Assembly (NCBI GenBank): GCA_963971305.1 | Contig: OZ020317.1 | Coordinates: 18,556,001-18,620,000, forward strand | Origin: Arcuatula senhousia | Taxonomy: Eukaryota > Mollusca > Bivalvia > Mytilida > Mytilidae | Reading direction: 5' to 3' | Length of the DNA: 64,000 nt | In this document: piece by piece, positions 34,101-46,709 of the stretch | How positions within the stretch are numbered: position 1 is the first letter of the stretch | How the letters are laid out: the number at the start of each line of letters is the position of its first letter | The notes under the pieces: model-generated | The model's database searches: none | Told to the model about the DNA's origin: nothing | What the model saw: only the letters and a program-made list of their open reading frames with translations | Position numbers and translations under genes: made by a program

Positions 34101-35841
34101 TGCTCCATATCTCTTCATTTCTAGACTGATTTTTTTCACAGGTTTACATGATTACATGTGTATGTTGAATATCAAAAACTAAAATTTCATTACGACTGAC
34201 AATACAAATGGTGCCTATAGTTGGTTTGCTATGACTGGTTCAGTATGACTGATAATTGATAAGTACAGTTTGTGTAAATGTATACCTGGGAAAGCCTTTT
34301 CCATTTGTTCTGTACATGCAGCCATGGTATCTTTCAGCTCAATCGACTGACAAGCATCTAGTGGAACACCTTGGTTAGCTACTTCTTTCTGAAACTGTCT
34401 TTGTCGTCTATTTATCTCAGCTTGCAGTGATGTAATCTTTTCCTTTTGCTGGCCTATCTTCCCAATTAACTCATCTTTAGACATGTTGCAATGTTTGTAC
34501 CTAAAATGCAAAATTAAATAATAATTTAAAATATTAATCTTTAAAACAACATCCATGTATATCACTTATAAATATATAATACGCAAAGATGACATATTCT
34601 TACATGTACAATGTTATTCTTGTATTCTCTAGATATAGAGTGTGAAGTATTTATTCATATTCATAAATACATGTACATGTACACATGCAACCTAAATATA
34701 AACAATAGACAGGCACATCATTTGACAATGTTACATGTACATGAATATAAAATGTATGAAGTGGACAATGTACATATGCAAACAGTGTCTACATGTATAT
34801 TGAAATTAGTCTTTAATAATGTTAACATCATGAACAATGATGAATATTAAAAAAATATAAATAAACAAGATAAAAATTATAACTAAAGTGCTGCATTAAT
34901 TGTTACAGTCTTCAACTGATTAACATTTTCTTTAAAATATACTTTTAAAATTGTAGCCGTATGACTTATACATGAACATTGTATTTTTCAGCTATAAAAA
35001 CAATTAACTAAATGTATATATACCGTGGACTTAAAAAGTCTGGAACTGAACTATCACTCTTCTTGGCTTTCTGGTCTTGTCTATGCTTTCTGCTGTTTAA
35101 AATTCGTCTAAGGTGTGAACAAGGTGAGCATCTGCTTCCATTTACTAGAAGCTTACAGCTGAAGTTCCTAATGGTTGAACTGTAGGATATGTCTCCCTTC
35201 ACAGCACCAAAGTCTGTCTCTCTGTATCCTCTACAGCCACTACTGTCATCTTGCCGTTCTACTGTACTACCGGGGGGGACCAAGGAGAGAAAGTCTTCGT
35301 CATAGTTACCAACACACACTGTTAGTGAGCCGATCTTAGATAGCAGCTTTTCAATCGATGAAAAATTGTCGTAAATAGTTGGTAAACCAAGCCAAATATC
35401 ATGGTCAAGATCCAAGTCTATCTTGTGGACAACTACTTTCGCTTTATAATCTCTACCTATTGTCACATTTAACTTAACTAAAATTTGTTTCTCTGAGGGA
35501 TACAGTTCAAAAATCTTTATGAAGTCTTCACTAAGTGTGCAAGAATACGGATCTTTCAAACTGCCTTTGACAACTTTCTTCAGTTCTTCGAACTCATCTG
35601 TGGCAATACATTCTTCTTCGAAACAGTCTACATTCAAGTCTATATCTTCTCTTGGCTCTGCAAATGACAAACATTCATCTAAATCGGTACCGGTGTTGTC
35701 TTTGGTGTGGAAGGTGTCCTCAAGGTTTTGAAGAACTGGTATATGTAAACAGTAGTTGTGGTCATTATGTGTTTCTGTGCGTGGTTTCTTTGCAGATTTG
35801 ATCAATTCGTCAGCTTTTTTCTTTCTTCTTACTCGAGGCAT
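31120..35841 (-). CDS. P-element-like transposase, five exons, intact
   Basis: This is a predicted DDE/RNase H-fold transposase of 870 residues. Exons are 35841-35024, 34500-34286, 33813-33598, 33113-32835 and 32204-31120; all junctions are GT/AG, all phases agree and no internal stop is seen. The N-terminus is basic (MPRVRRKKKADEL), with a Cys group near the end of exon 1 (C-x6-C-x2-C, NGSRCSPCSHLRRIL) but no clear THAP finger. A coiled coil follows in exon 2. Catalytic features are VGILFDEIQVKSDLVYDKHS (D453), LFLTCDGASANRKFF (D557), SDVPHLIKTTRN and FNQDPLEQQFGQYRHRAG (Glu about 807). These match the P-element/THAP9 transposase family. It probably cuts and joins the ends of the giant element. 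A MITE sits in its fourth intron. Confidence 0.9.
32278..32491. mobile_element. Small MITE in the transposase intron 4
   Basis: The terminal inverted repeats TGGCCGGATTTC (from 32278) and GAAATCCGGCCA (to 32491) enclose 214 bp with no ORF. Flanking A-runs could be a short target duplication. Part of its interior (ACAGTTTTCTCAGCAACTAC and TTTGGTATA, read inverted) recurs at 41230-41300 in an intron of the OTU gene. Confidence 0.7.
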
Positions 35842-37529
35842 TCTAAAATAAATAAAATAACATTTGAAATCTAGATTACAATATTTACCAATATTACACT
35901 AAATGAACATGTGAAAATCTTTTTGTGTTTGTCAGTACATATGCTTTCAACATTTTAATATGGATCTTCATATTTAATATGGATGCGTAATTGGTACTCA
36001 TACACTTCTAGCTACAATAATGCAGCTCCTGTGACGGTCTTTAATATGACACGACAGGTCATCAGCTAAGACTATCACAGGAGCTGCATTATTGTTGCTA
36101 ATAGACTACAGGTACAAGTGTACATGGTCAGGAACATATATATAGGTTCCTGACTTGGTGTATGCTTATAAATCTAGCCCATACATCATGTATACATGTA
36201 TTTGTGGATGGCGGTGTCATCTGTTGTTTTATAAATGTAATGTGGCCTAATTAGTTCATTTACATACACAGCTGTCTTAAGAATCTGCAGTTTGTCGTAT
36301 TGAGGACCCTTAAGTGGAATAATTAACACCCTAATCATATATAATCGGCGAGAGGCATTCACATACATGAGTACATGTACATAACAAAATGTAGAATTCA
36401 TGTCGGCATAAAATCGACTTTTTTCGCTAATCTACAAAATCGATCGCAAAGAAACGTTAACCAAGGGTAGTTCTCAATGTAAAAATCAAAGTTCATTCAT
36501 TAATTTTGAATTTTATTTCATTATATTTGAAATATTTGAAAAAAAATATCTTGAGGGGAAATCTTTTCACATCGAAAAATTGCAACATTTTCTTAGACTT
36601 TGTTTTCACAGATTTACGCCCAATCGGTAGAAACATTTGTGTAAAATCGATCAGAACTAAAGTTTTATGTCAGAAAATATAAAATAATTGTGTCAAAACA
36701 CCCAAACACTTACGCTATGGTGATCAAATTATTTCAAGCGACACTCTTTGAACCCACGCTATCCAGAGGTATTTACTTCCTGTAGAATAGGCCACAAGAC
36801 CATGGTCTTGTCTGACGTCAGATATCCCTATGCGCATGTCTCTTTTCATTCTTCCGGAACGTCACAAAGCGGTTTATTGAAAATATTATTTTGCTAGATA
36901 CACCTATTATTATAAGCTCAAAGACTTTTAACCACATTTTATTTTTTTTTAAATCCAATTTAAAAGTAAGTTGCATTTATACTTTCAGAAGATTGGTTGC
37001 ACTAGGTCCAACTTACTACCAGACGGTGAACATATACATCATACATTACATGTACCTTGTGTAGAATATTTTGTACAGCACATGTGAACAGTTATTTTTG
37101 TTTTAAATGCCCAATAATGGTCTTTCAAAAATCTGTTTCTTTATCTTCCCATCAAAATTGTAATTGCTACATGAAAAAATGGCTTTTTAAGACAACTATC
37201 AATGTCCAAATATGGAAAAGCACCAGAGAGGGTCCACTACTAGCTAAAATAAGACCATGGAGTCCTCTAGCCAAATACTGTATTATGTCTTGGTCCCACC
37301 TATTGAAAAACATGTATGAGAACATGAAGTCCTCTTGCCAACTAATAAACATAAACATCATTTTATTCCAGATAAGGAGCCCACGAGGAGTAATATGAGG
37401 CAGGTTAAACCTGTTACCTATTTATTATTTTTTGTTTGAAAATAAAAACAAACTACATACGTAGCTTTTCTTGTGGGTTATGCGTGCGTTTAATGACCTC
37501 TAAAGTTTCCAAAGAAAAAAGCGATGATG
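35842..37529. other. Divergent intergenic region with a foldback and degenerate satellite
   Basis: The 5' side of the transposase gene. 36009-36100 is a foldback: CAATAATGCAGCTCCTGTGA (36015-36034) pairs perfectly with 36075-36094, and the arms extend further with mismatches. 37245-37345 holds a diverged copy of the 64-bp satellite unit. The transposase promoter should lie between 35842 and about 37000, but no TATA box can be assigned confidently. Confidence 0.5.
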
Positions 37530-39430
37530 CATCATGGTCCCATCTATTGTAAATCATGCATGAGACCATGGAGTCCTCTAGTCAACTATAATGCGTCATG
37601 GTCCCATCTATTGTAAATCAGGCATGAGACCATGGAGTCCTCTAGTCAACTATAATGCGTCATGGTCCCATCTATTGTAAATCATGCATGAGACCATGGA
37701 GTCCTCTAGTCAACTATAATGCGTCATGGTCCCATCTATTGTAAATCATGCATGAGGCCATGGAGTCCTCTAGTCAACTATAATGCGTCATGGTCCCATC
37801 TATTGTAAATCAGGCATGAGACCATGGAGTCCTCTAGTCAACTATAATGCGTCATGGTCCCATCTATTGTAAATCATGCATGAGACCATGGTGTCCTCTA
37901 GTCAACTATAATGCGTCATGGTCCCATCTATTGAAAATCATGCATGAGACCATGGAGTCCTCTAGTCAACTATAAAGCATCATGGTCCCATCTATTGTAA
38001 ATCATGCATGAGACCATGGAGTCCTCTAGTCAACTATAATGCGTCATGGTCCCATCTATTGTAAATCATGCATGAGACCATGGAGTCCTCTAGTCAACTA
38101 TAATGCGTCATGGTCCCATCTATTGAAAATCATGCATGAGACCATGGAGTCCTCTAGTCAACTATAATGCGTCATGGTCTCATCTATTGTAAATCATGCA
38201 TGAGACCATGGAGTCCTTTAGTCAACTATAAAGCATCATGGTCCCATCTATTGTAAATCATGCATGAGACCATGGAGTCCTCTAGTCAACTATAATGTGT
38301 CATGGTCTCATCTATTGTAAATCAGGCATGAGACCATGGAGTCCTCTAGTCAACTATAATGCGTCATGGTCCCATCTATTGAAAATCATGCATGAGACCA
38401 TGGAGTCCTCTAGTCAACTATAATGCGTCATGGTCCCATCTATTGAAAATCAGGCATGAGACCATGGAGTCCTCTAGTCAACTATAATGTGTCATGGTCT
38501 CATCTATTGTAAATCAGGCATGAGACCATGGAGTCCTCTAGTCAACTATAATGCGTCATGGTCTCATCTATTGTAAATCATGCATGAGACCATGGAGTCC
38601 TCTAGTCAACTATAATGTGTCATGGTCTCATCTATTGTAAATCATGCATGAGACCATGGAGTCCTCTAGTCAACTATAATGCGTCATGGTCCCATCTATT
38701 GAAAATCATGCATGAGACCATGGAGTCCTCTAGTCAACTATAATGTGTCATGGTCCCATCTATTGTAAATCATGCATGAGACCATGGAGTCCTCTAGTCA
38801 ACTATAATGCGTCATGGTCCCATCTATTGTAAATCATGCATGAGACCATGGAGTCCTCTAGTCATCTATAATGCGTCATGGTCTCATCTATTGTAAATCA
38901 TGCATGAGACCATGGAGTCCTCTAGTCATCTATAATGCATCATGGTCCCATCTATTGTAAATCAGGCATGAGACCATGGAGTCCTCTAGTCATCTATAAT
39001 GCGTCATGGTCCCATCTATTGTAAATCATGCATGAGACCATGGAGTCCTCTAGTCATCTATAATGCGTCATGGTCCCATCTATTGTAAATCATGCATGAG
39101 ACCATGGAGTCCTCTAGTCAACTATGATGCATCATGGTCCTATCTATTGTAAATCATGCATGAGACCATGGAGTCCTCTAGTCAACTATGATGCATCATG
39201 GTCCCATCTATTGTAAATCATGCATGAGACCATGGAGTCCTCTAGTCAACTATGATGCATCATGGTCCCATCTATTGTAAATCAGGCATGAGACCATGGA
39301 ATCCTCTAGTCAACTATAATGTGTCATGGTCTCATCTATTGTAAATCATGCATGAGACCATGGAGTCCTTTAGTCAAATATAACATGTCATTTTCCAACC
39401 TATTGTAAATCATGGATGAGACCATTGAAT
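37530..39430. repeat. 64-bp tandem satellite, about 30 copies
   Basis: The unit is CATGGTC(C/T)CATCTATTG, TAAATCATGCATGAGACC, ATGGAGTCCTCTAGTCAAC, TATAATGCGT, with a period of exactly 64 (for example CATGGTC at 37597 and 37661). Units vary at a few positions (CATGCATG/CAGGCATG, GCGT/GTGT/GCAT, CAAC/CATC). Each contains the inverted pair CATGGTCTCAT/ATGAGACCATG; the T variant pairs perfectly and the C variant has one mismatch. The array lies between the divergent transposase and OTU genes. It has no conserved reading frame and is not a CRISPR, since there are no unique spacers. Confidence 0.95.
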
Positions 39431-39569
39431 CATCTAGCCAACTATCATGTATCATTCAAAAAAGTACTTTTACAAATGAAAAATATCACCATTCAATTAA
39501 ATCAAGGAATTAGAATGTATTCCAATTCCTTGATTAAATCAATTACTTTTTTTTCAGAAAAAAACCAGG

Positions 39570-42500
39570 ATGCCCCAAATTAAGGATAGATGGGAAGGAT
39601 TAGAGAAAAAGGTTTGAAATTTCTTACTTTTTACTTTTATGGATCCGTCTGTTTCTTAGAAACTGTTTATTAACATAAAATATAAAAATATTTATAATAT
39701 ACTTGCAACTGACAAGTTGCATGTAGTTAATATCTTGGTAGTGATACCTGTTGAGCAAAATTAGATGAACTTTGACAATTGCACAAACATTTTAAGCCTA
39801 CCTGTCTAGATTATGTGGACATTTGTTTATAAATAAGTATTGCATGTATATTTTTTATTTAAAGATTATTGTTTTTTTTTTACTTTATTCACAGGTAGTG
39901 AACTTCAGGGAAAAACACCCAGAAGCCAAAGTGATATGTATTGCTATGATAGGCAACACATATCGCTTCAAAGGTATACTATGCATTCCTTTCCACAATA
40001 AAATGTTTTGATAGTTTAGATTTATGTTGCTCAGCTACATTTCAGTTCAGAAGAAATCCTGTTTTCAATGTTAAATCACATTAACATTAAAATGCCCAAC
40101 AAAGTGTGTGTTTTCTAAGTTTTACACTCTATCAGAAAAAAAAAACTATTTCAACAGTTTTGCTGCAACAGAAGTAAATGTTTCTCGTTGTCTTTAATCA
40201 GTTTTCATTTCTCCTTTATGTTATTTTGTTCTCACAAAAATTGGCTGTCTACATGAAATCTACATATAAACCCAATACTTTATCTGCTTAACTTACGTAC
40301 TTGGGCTGCAGTTTTCTAAATGCATATTTTACTAGAAATCGCTTATGCATGTTTCTTCACATGTAATACATTTTATCATCCATGATTTTCAATATCCTTT
40401 TATGATTTTAGGTGACGAAATTATGGAGCAGGCATTTGCCCAGCTACCAGTGGTAAAAGATGCTTATAAGGAGGCTGTTCTTCAAGGCAGTCAAAACTTT
40501 TTTCAGCAAGGTAGCAACATTTTTAAAAAATCAAAATCATTTGAAGGGGTAAACAATAATAAAAGAACATTCTATGGATGTTATTTTATAAATAATAGTG
40601 TCAGTAAAAACCCATGATTAGATTATATTATATGTTGAATTTCTTTTATATTAGTTTATTGCATATTTTAAAAAATGTATTCCCTTACATGTATTAAATG
40701 TTAATGCTATTATGGTTTTACATGAATAATTGTTAGATTTATATACTGTTATCCTTTTTCTTTTTTTTTCTACTTAGCTGTCACATTAACAGACACTGAA
40801 ACAGAAAGCCTTGAACAAGCTTTAAGGAAGCATTGCTTTGATATGGATATGGCAGAGATGAGGTATTTGATAGGGGCAGCAGTGACTCCTATAACTGCAC
40901 CATCAGGTAAATATTATTGTACTGTACCTCTTATCACATCCTTACATTGAATAAGATTGAATCTATAATAGCTGTAAATCATATGAATATGTTGTAAAAA
41001 AAATAGTATCAACTTTTAAGAATTATTCAAAGCATTTTTGTGCCTTTTAAAATGTAGAACAACAAGCCAGCTCATTTCTGTTCCAAGGACATTTTTAATG
41101 TTTGTAAATGTGTAATGTCATGTATTTGCTATGATTGTTATCAACAGTGTTTATACTCCCACTTCAAAGAAGAGAAGGTATACTGGTTTACTTCTGTCCG
41201 TTCATCCTTCTGTCAATTGTTGAAAATTTTCTTAACAGTTTTTTCAGCGACTACATACCACAGTGACTTAAAATTTGGTATATTGCTTCAGTGTGAGGAC
41301 TTTTATCACTGGTATAGAAATTAGGTCTGTCAGATATCTGCTTCCTGTTAGGGGGTATACTGAGTGATCAGAAGGTCACAGATTCCTTGTTATTTCTAAA
41401 AAAAATATATAATTTAAGACTAAATTTAAGTAAAAGAGATGTTTTTCTGAAGTCTCTTTTTTCTATTTTTTCAGCACGAGAGAAGAGGAGGAATTTCTAC
41501 GAAAATTTTGATAACTGTCCTGAGTGGTGGAGAAGGACCTCTGTTCCTTTTGCTTCATTAAATCACCCTAAAGGTATGTTTGTAATCAACATTATACTTT
41601 CCATCTGTCCGTTTGATATTGTGTAAACACAACTCTTATGAAACTGCTTAATATTTAGAAGCATTGTAGGATTAATTATTTATTTGCATGTTTTAATATC
41701 ACATGCACTAGTAGATATAAAATATTTTTGGCCTTATGTGCCACCGATGATCAAGAGGAAAGGTGATAAGAAAAGGTAAATATTGTTTTCTTTTTTGTTT
41801 CAGCTGGCCAAAGGAGGGCAACAATATGCCAAGCTTATGAATTAATGGAGTCCTTGCAGGAACACTTTGAAATTGTTCCATTTCCACCCTCTAAGCAGCG
41901 AAGAGTTGACTACAGGTTTATAAAATAATAATTAGTCAGTTGCACAACATACAGTGTTTACCTTATAATTAGATAATTGGATCATTACTTCAAGGTTTGA
42001 AATGCTTAAACAATAATCTGTATCATGTTTTTGACATCTTTATCCTTAAATTATGAACAATGAATACAAATGTTTACAAGAAGCTCATTTTTATATCATT
42101 TCACAAAATGAGAAACAAACTCTATATTCAAAATAAGACCAGGAGATATGGATTGAGTATTCTTGACACAATCTACATTTTTTCAGTTCAAAATGTAATC
42201 AAAATATTAACAACACCTAAAAAGAGAATCCTTATAACATGTATAGTCTGTAATATCATCTTAAGTCATTTTGTATTCTATTTCAGAAGCAAATTTCATG
42301 ATCCCTTCACATCTCTTGCTGTCCCTTCCACTACCTCCCCAGACTCTGTCCCTCCCCCTTCTGCCCCTGGTTCTGTCCCTCCCCCTGCTGCCCCTGGTTC
42401 TGTCCCTCCCCCTTCTGCTCCAGGTTCTGTCCCTCCCCCTTCTGCCCCTGGTTCTGTCCCTCCCCCTGCTGCCCCTGGTTCTGTCCCTCCCCCTTCTGCC

Positions 42501-45500
42501 CCTGGTTCTGTCCCTCCCCCTGCTCCCCCTGGTTTTGTCCCTCCCCCTGCTGCCCCTGGTTCTGTCTCTCCCCCTGCTGCCCCTGGTTCTTTCCCTCCCC
42601 CTTCTGCTCCAGGTTCTGTCCCTCCCCCTGCTCCCACTGGTTCTGTCCCTCCCCCTTCTGCTCCAGGTTCTGTCCCTCCCCCTTCTGCCCCTGGTTCTGT
42701 CCCTCCCCCTGCTGCCCCTGGTTCTTTCCCTCCCCCTTCTGCCCCTGGTTCTGTCCCTCCCCCTTCTGCTCCTGGTTCTGTCCCTCCCCCTTCTGCCCCT
42801 GGTTCTGTCCCTCCCCCTTCTGCCCCTGGTTCTGTCTCTCCCCCTTCTGCTCCAGGTTCTGTCCCTCCCCCTGCTGCCCCTGGTTCTGTCCCTCCCCCTT
42901 CTGCTCCAGGTTCTGTCCCTCCCCCTTCTGCCCCTGGTTCTGTCCCTCCCCCTGCTGCCCCTGTTTCTGTCCCTTCCCCTGATGGCCCTGGTTCTGCCCC
43001 TCCCCCTTCTGCCCCTGGTTCTGTCCCTCCCCCCTCTCACTCTATTACCTTTGCTGCTAGAGATTGTCAAACTGAAAGCCTTGCATATAAGAGACGGCAG
43101 ATTATTGCACTTGTAAATGTAAGTATATAAAGCAAAGAGGTCATGTGTATTTACAAACTCATTTTAAGATTTGAACTTTTGTGTTTAATCCCTTTAATAT
43201 CATAAAGGTCAGTTTCAATAAGAGCATTTTGATTTTTAACTTAAATTCACCCCCAATATTTTATTGTTAAATAATATAAAACTATTGTATAATGTTCTTG
43301 TATGTAAAAAAGGGTACTATTTTGAAGATGTAAAAAATATTTATAATTCTATTATAGGAATCAATCCAGAATAATAGTATACAGATTTTAAAGATTCTTG
43401 GCGATAGTTCCTGGAATGACCTTCTTGTCTTAACTGATGAGGTTGTTGGCCATCTACCAGAGATTCCAACTTCACTATCTACATGTTGGAAAACTAAAAA
43501 ATTGCTTGAATTTAATCCTAAGTATGATTTTGTGGTCAATTAATAAGTAAACAGTAATAAGTGAATAAAACACACCATGGAAATAATCTACAGGGGGGGG
43601 GGGGGGTCGGAACTCACAGATAAAAAAGTAATATTTCATGCTCCATAATTGTCAAGCTCCTTAATGTTCAATTTGTGGCAGTGCCTGTTGGAAAAAGCTG
43701 AAAGTGATAGTACTTCAAAAGCATTTGAGTTTGCTCTTTTTATGAAGAATGTGTTATTCGATTTTACTCTTTATTTGACATGAATTATTCAATAGATTGT
43801 AAAATTGCTGTAAGTCTTGTTGTCAAAGTTGCCGTCAAAAATTCCAAGGACATACTTGTAAGAAGACACCTTAAACTTATGATGTTTAATTTTGCTGGTC
43901 ATAATGAAAATATATTTGCAGTATGAATCCTATTAAAACTTAGATAAATATAACAGAAACATATTGCACAATTGAACTTTGGTCATTACAATAAAATACT
44001 TGTATTTTTAAGCATATTGAGTGACATTGAAGTTGGAGGTGATATGCATGTTTTTTTTATATTTAGTTGTTTGAATTTTCATGATTAATGATATCACTTA
44101 TATACATTTTTTTATCAAAGGACATCTTTTTTTTTTAGATACATAGATTTCATTCCGGAGTCTGTTGGAAAAAGAATGGCGTTGACATCAAAATCTGACG
44201 GCAATTGCCTGTTCAATTCTTTTTCCACAATATTATATGGTGATGAGCAGTGTGCTTTTCTGCTGCGTCTAATGTTTGTTGTCTTAATGGCAAGCAAGGT
44301 TTTGGAGTATTCTAAGTATGTAAGTTGTCCTTCAATTTTTTTTTATGTTTATGAAGATCTACTTTAATTCGTTAAAGGGTCTGAGGAGGGATCAACAATT
44401 GATATAGAATATTTAAAATGAAAACTGTAAAGTTTTACACTAAATTGTGATAGTTCATTAATGTATAAAGGATGTTGATTCTCTTTGGCATTGACTAATT
44501 TTGTGAGTGAAAAGATACTGTTTTTACATTGGTGATCTACAGCAAATAAGCATTTAATCCTAAATTAACTTGATAAAAGGTTCACCTTCCATACTAATGT
44601 TTGCAGATCTATGTACCAGAATACCATAGACTAGAAAGTCAACCTTGTGAAAAGGGTACTGCTCAATTTTACTAAAATAATAATGCATATAACATAGTAC
44701 AAAATGTATTTAATAAGTGTTTTAAATTTTGTAGATAGCTGAGGAATATGGAGATGACTGTCAGATGTGGCTCTCTGCTGTCAGTGGCAGTGATTATGAG
44801 ATTCCTGAACACTTGTCTTATCCAGAAAAAATTGAGGTGTTGTGTCGGCAGGAACTCCTGTTGACATCAAAACTTCCATACAGGGATTGCAGTATGTTTT
44901 TAGATAAATGATTTAAGACTATTAACCTTTTTTAAATGATAATGGTATTTTTTTGTCATTTGCATATTTCTGTAAATTTTGCTGGGGAATAGAGATTGAA
45001 ATTTTATATATAATGGATGTTATCTTATTTTTTAATTTTGTTTGCTGAGAAATAAAAATAAAGGCAAACTTATGTTTTATTTCATTTCTGTTAGTTAATG
45101 TAAAAACCAAGAGTTAATTTTTTACTATCATTGAGTTTATTTCTTTTTAAAACGCATCTAGATTTGTAGCTTTCATGTAGTATTCTTGCCCCTTTGTCTG
45201 TCCGAGTTGATCAATGAATATAATGGTTGAGTTCAGTTGGTTAGACACATTTTCTTTTCTTTTTTCAGATCTATTTCATATACATGCACTTTCGTCCATT
45301 CTGGGAAGACCTGTCATAAATCATTTTGGACGGAAGGGCATGGAAATTCCTTTTATGAAGGATATATTTCCTGCCTTAGCAGATCTAAGGTTTTCTGCTG
45401 CCATTCATCTTTTATGGGTACCATCAAAACCCACAAGGTATGGTAATACGATTTTTCATTATTGATTTTAAATTTTCATATAGCTTTACCCAGGTTTATA

Positions 45501-46709
45501 AATTTTATGGCTATCATAAGTATTTGCACTGCATCAAATATTGAACATGCATTCAAACAAACAATTTATCAAAATTAGTCGTAATAAGTTAAAAAGTCAA
45601 CATATTGCTTTATATTTAACAATAGTAATAGAATAGTAACTTTTATAATCTCAGAAATTTGGGTTAATGATTTTTTTTTTCATTTAAATATTACAGATAT
45701 GGATCATTGAGGCATGTTGTGCCTCTGGTGTGTGAGCCTGGGCCATTTGGGGCTCATTTTGAGGAATGTGCTTTTGAAGGCATGGGGATATGTGCCTTCA
45801 CTGCAGGGGCCAATCCATCTGTATCCCCAGTATGGGTTGAATGTACCCTATGTGGCCAGTGGGTGCATGATACATGCATGATGATCCAGGGATCTTCTTA
45901 CACAGAAGATGATGTGTTCATTTGTGGATGTGACCGTCTTATTGACGGTCAAATATTCCTTGAAAGGTAATATTAAATATATTGGTTTTGAGATATACAT
46001 GTATTATTCTTTTTTTGAACTTATAGCATTTTATCAAGTATTACTGTTAATGCTTTAAAGTCTGAAACCATAATTTTTCTCTAGAGAAATTCAGATTATA
46101 CAAAGTATGTGCAACTTTCTTTGGAACAAACTCGTAGTTGTTTTACAATGCTCGTTTTTGTTGTTAAAATGAACTTCTGTCTTACATGTAATCTGATAGG
46201 TGTCTCTAAGCATAAAAAGGGAAGGTCAGTTGGTATTTTTTTTCAGACAAAATTCTCCTAAAAAGGGATATAGAAACTGTAGTCAGTTCAGATTTTCTTT
46301 ATAATATTTTGTTACAATAACACTATGCATTCTTTAAAACTAAAATTAAAAAAATAATGAAATAATTTATTCTGAAAACCTAATCGCTATTTCATTTCAA
46401 TAAGCATTTTTGTATGATGTTTAATGACTTTTAAACTTGTATTATTATCATTATTGTGTCTTTGTGTATGTGGGAGAAATGAAACAAAAAGACCTTAAAA
46501 TTTCTTGCCAGGAGTTGAATAACACCTAGAATTTTCTAATAATACATATTGATGTACTTATTTCTCTCAGGATACTTGGTAGGTTTTGGGAGGCTGAAAG
46601 CAAAGATAGCTTCATTATAGCTCAAAAAGAAAATATTCTAATTGAGTTTAATGTCATTAGTCTGTCAAAATTAAATATTAGTATTGGTGGTTATCATGGG
46701 TTAACTTAA
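39570..46709 (+). CDS. OTU-type cysteine protease with PHD-like finger, 13 exons, intact
   Basis: The predicted protein has 823 residues. Coding exons: 39570-39611, 39895-39973, 40412-40510, 40778-40906, 41475-41573, 41804-41915, 42287-43118, 43358-43521, 44139-44319, 44735-44891, 45269-45437, 45697-45966, 46571-46709. All introns are GT/AG and all phases fit. Residues 1-187 are of unknown fold (WW-containing NCPEWWRRTSVPF). Residues ~205-450 are PGSVPPP(S/A)A repeats. The OTU domain follows: KSDGNCLFNSFSTILYGDE with catalytic Cys 542, then ALSSILGRPV, IHLLWV and RHVVPLV with likely catalytic His 694. A PHD-like Cys/His set comes next (C737-x2-C740-x4-H745-x2-C748...C764-x-C766). It probably removes ubiquitin or a similar modifier; the target is unknown. 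An acceptor just upstream (39557) implies a 5' UTR exon, perhaps beyond the satellite. Confidence 0.88.
41170..41345. repeat. Relative of the 32278 MITE in OTU intron 5
   Basis: TAACAGTTTTTTCAGCGACT, ACATACCACAGTGACTT and TTTGGTATATTGCTTCA match the inverted interior of the MITE at 32278-32491. No clear terminal repeats are preserved. Confidence 0.55.
42340..43040 (+). repeat. Coding 27-bp minisatellite (PGSVPPP repeat)
   Basis: About 25 copies of a 27-bp unit encode APGSVPPPS or APGSVPPPA within exon 7 of the OTU gene. The unit is read as Leu-rich and Pro/Gly-rich frames elsewhere, and the other frames stay open across most of it, giving false ORFs on both strands. Copy number is likely to vary between alleles. 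Confidence 0.93.

Noticed and set aside
35008..35032. Transposase exon 1 continuing to the stop after SPRYIYI
   Set aside because: A GTATAT donor at 35023 joins in phase to the acceptor at 34501, giving the family-like coiled coil; the stop lies in the intron.
37530..39430. CRISPR-like repeat array
   Set aside because: Units are contiguous and homogeneous, with no unique spacers. It is an ordinary 64-bp satellite in an animal genome.
42261..43116. Three other long ORFs across the proline-repeat exon (Leu-rich +, Arg/Gly-rich -, Gly/Glu-rich -)
   Set aside because: They are shadows of the 27-bp coding repeat, which happens to lack stops in several frames. Only the PGSVPPP frame joins flanking exons in phase.
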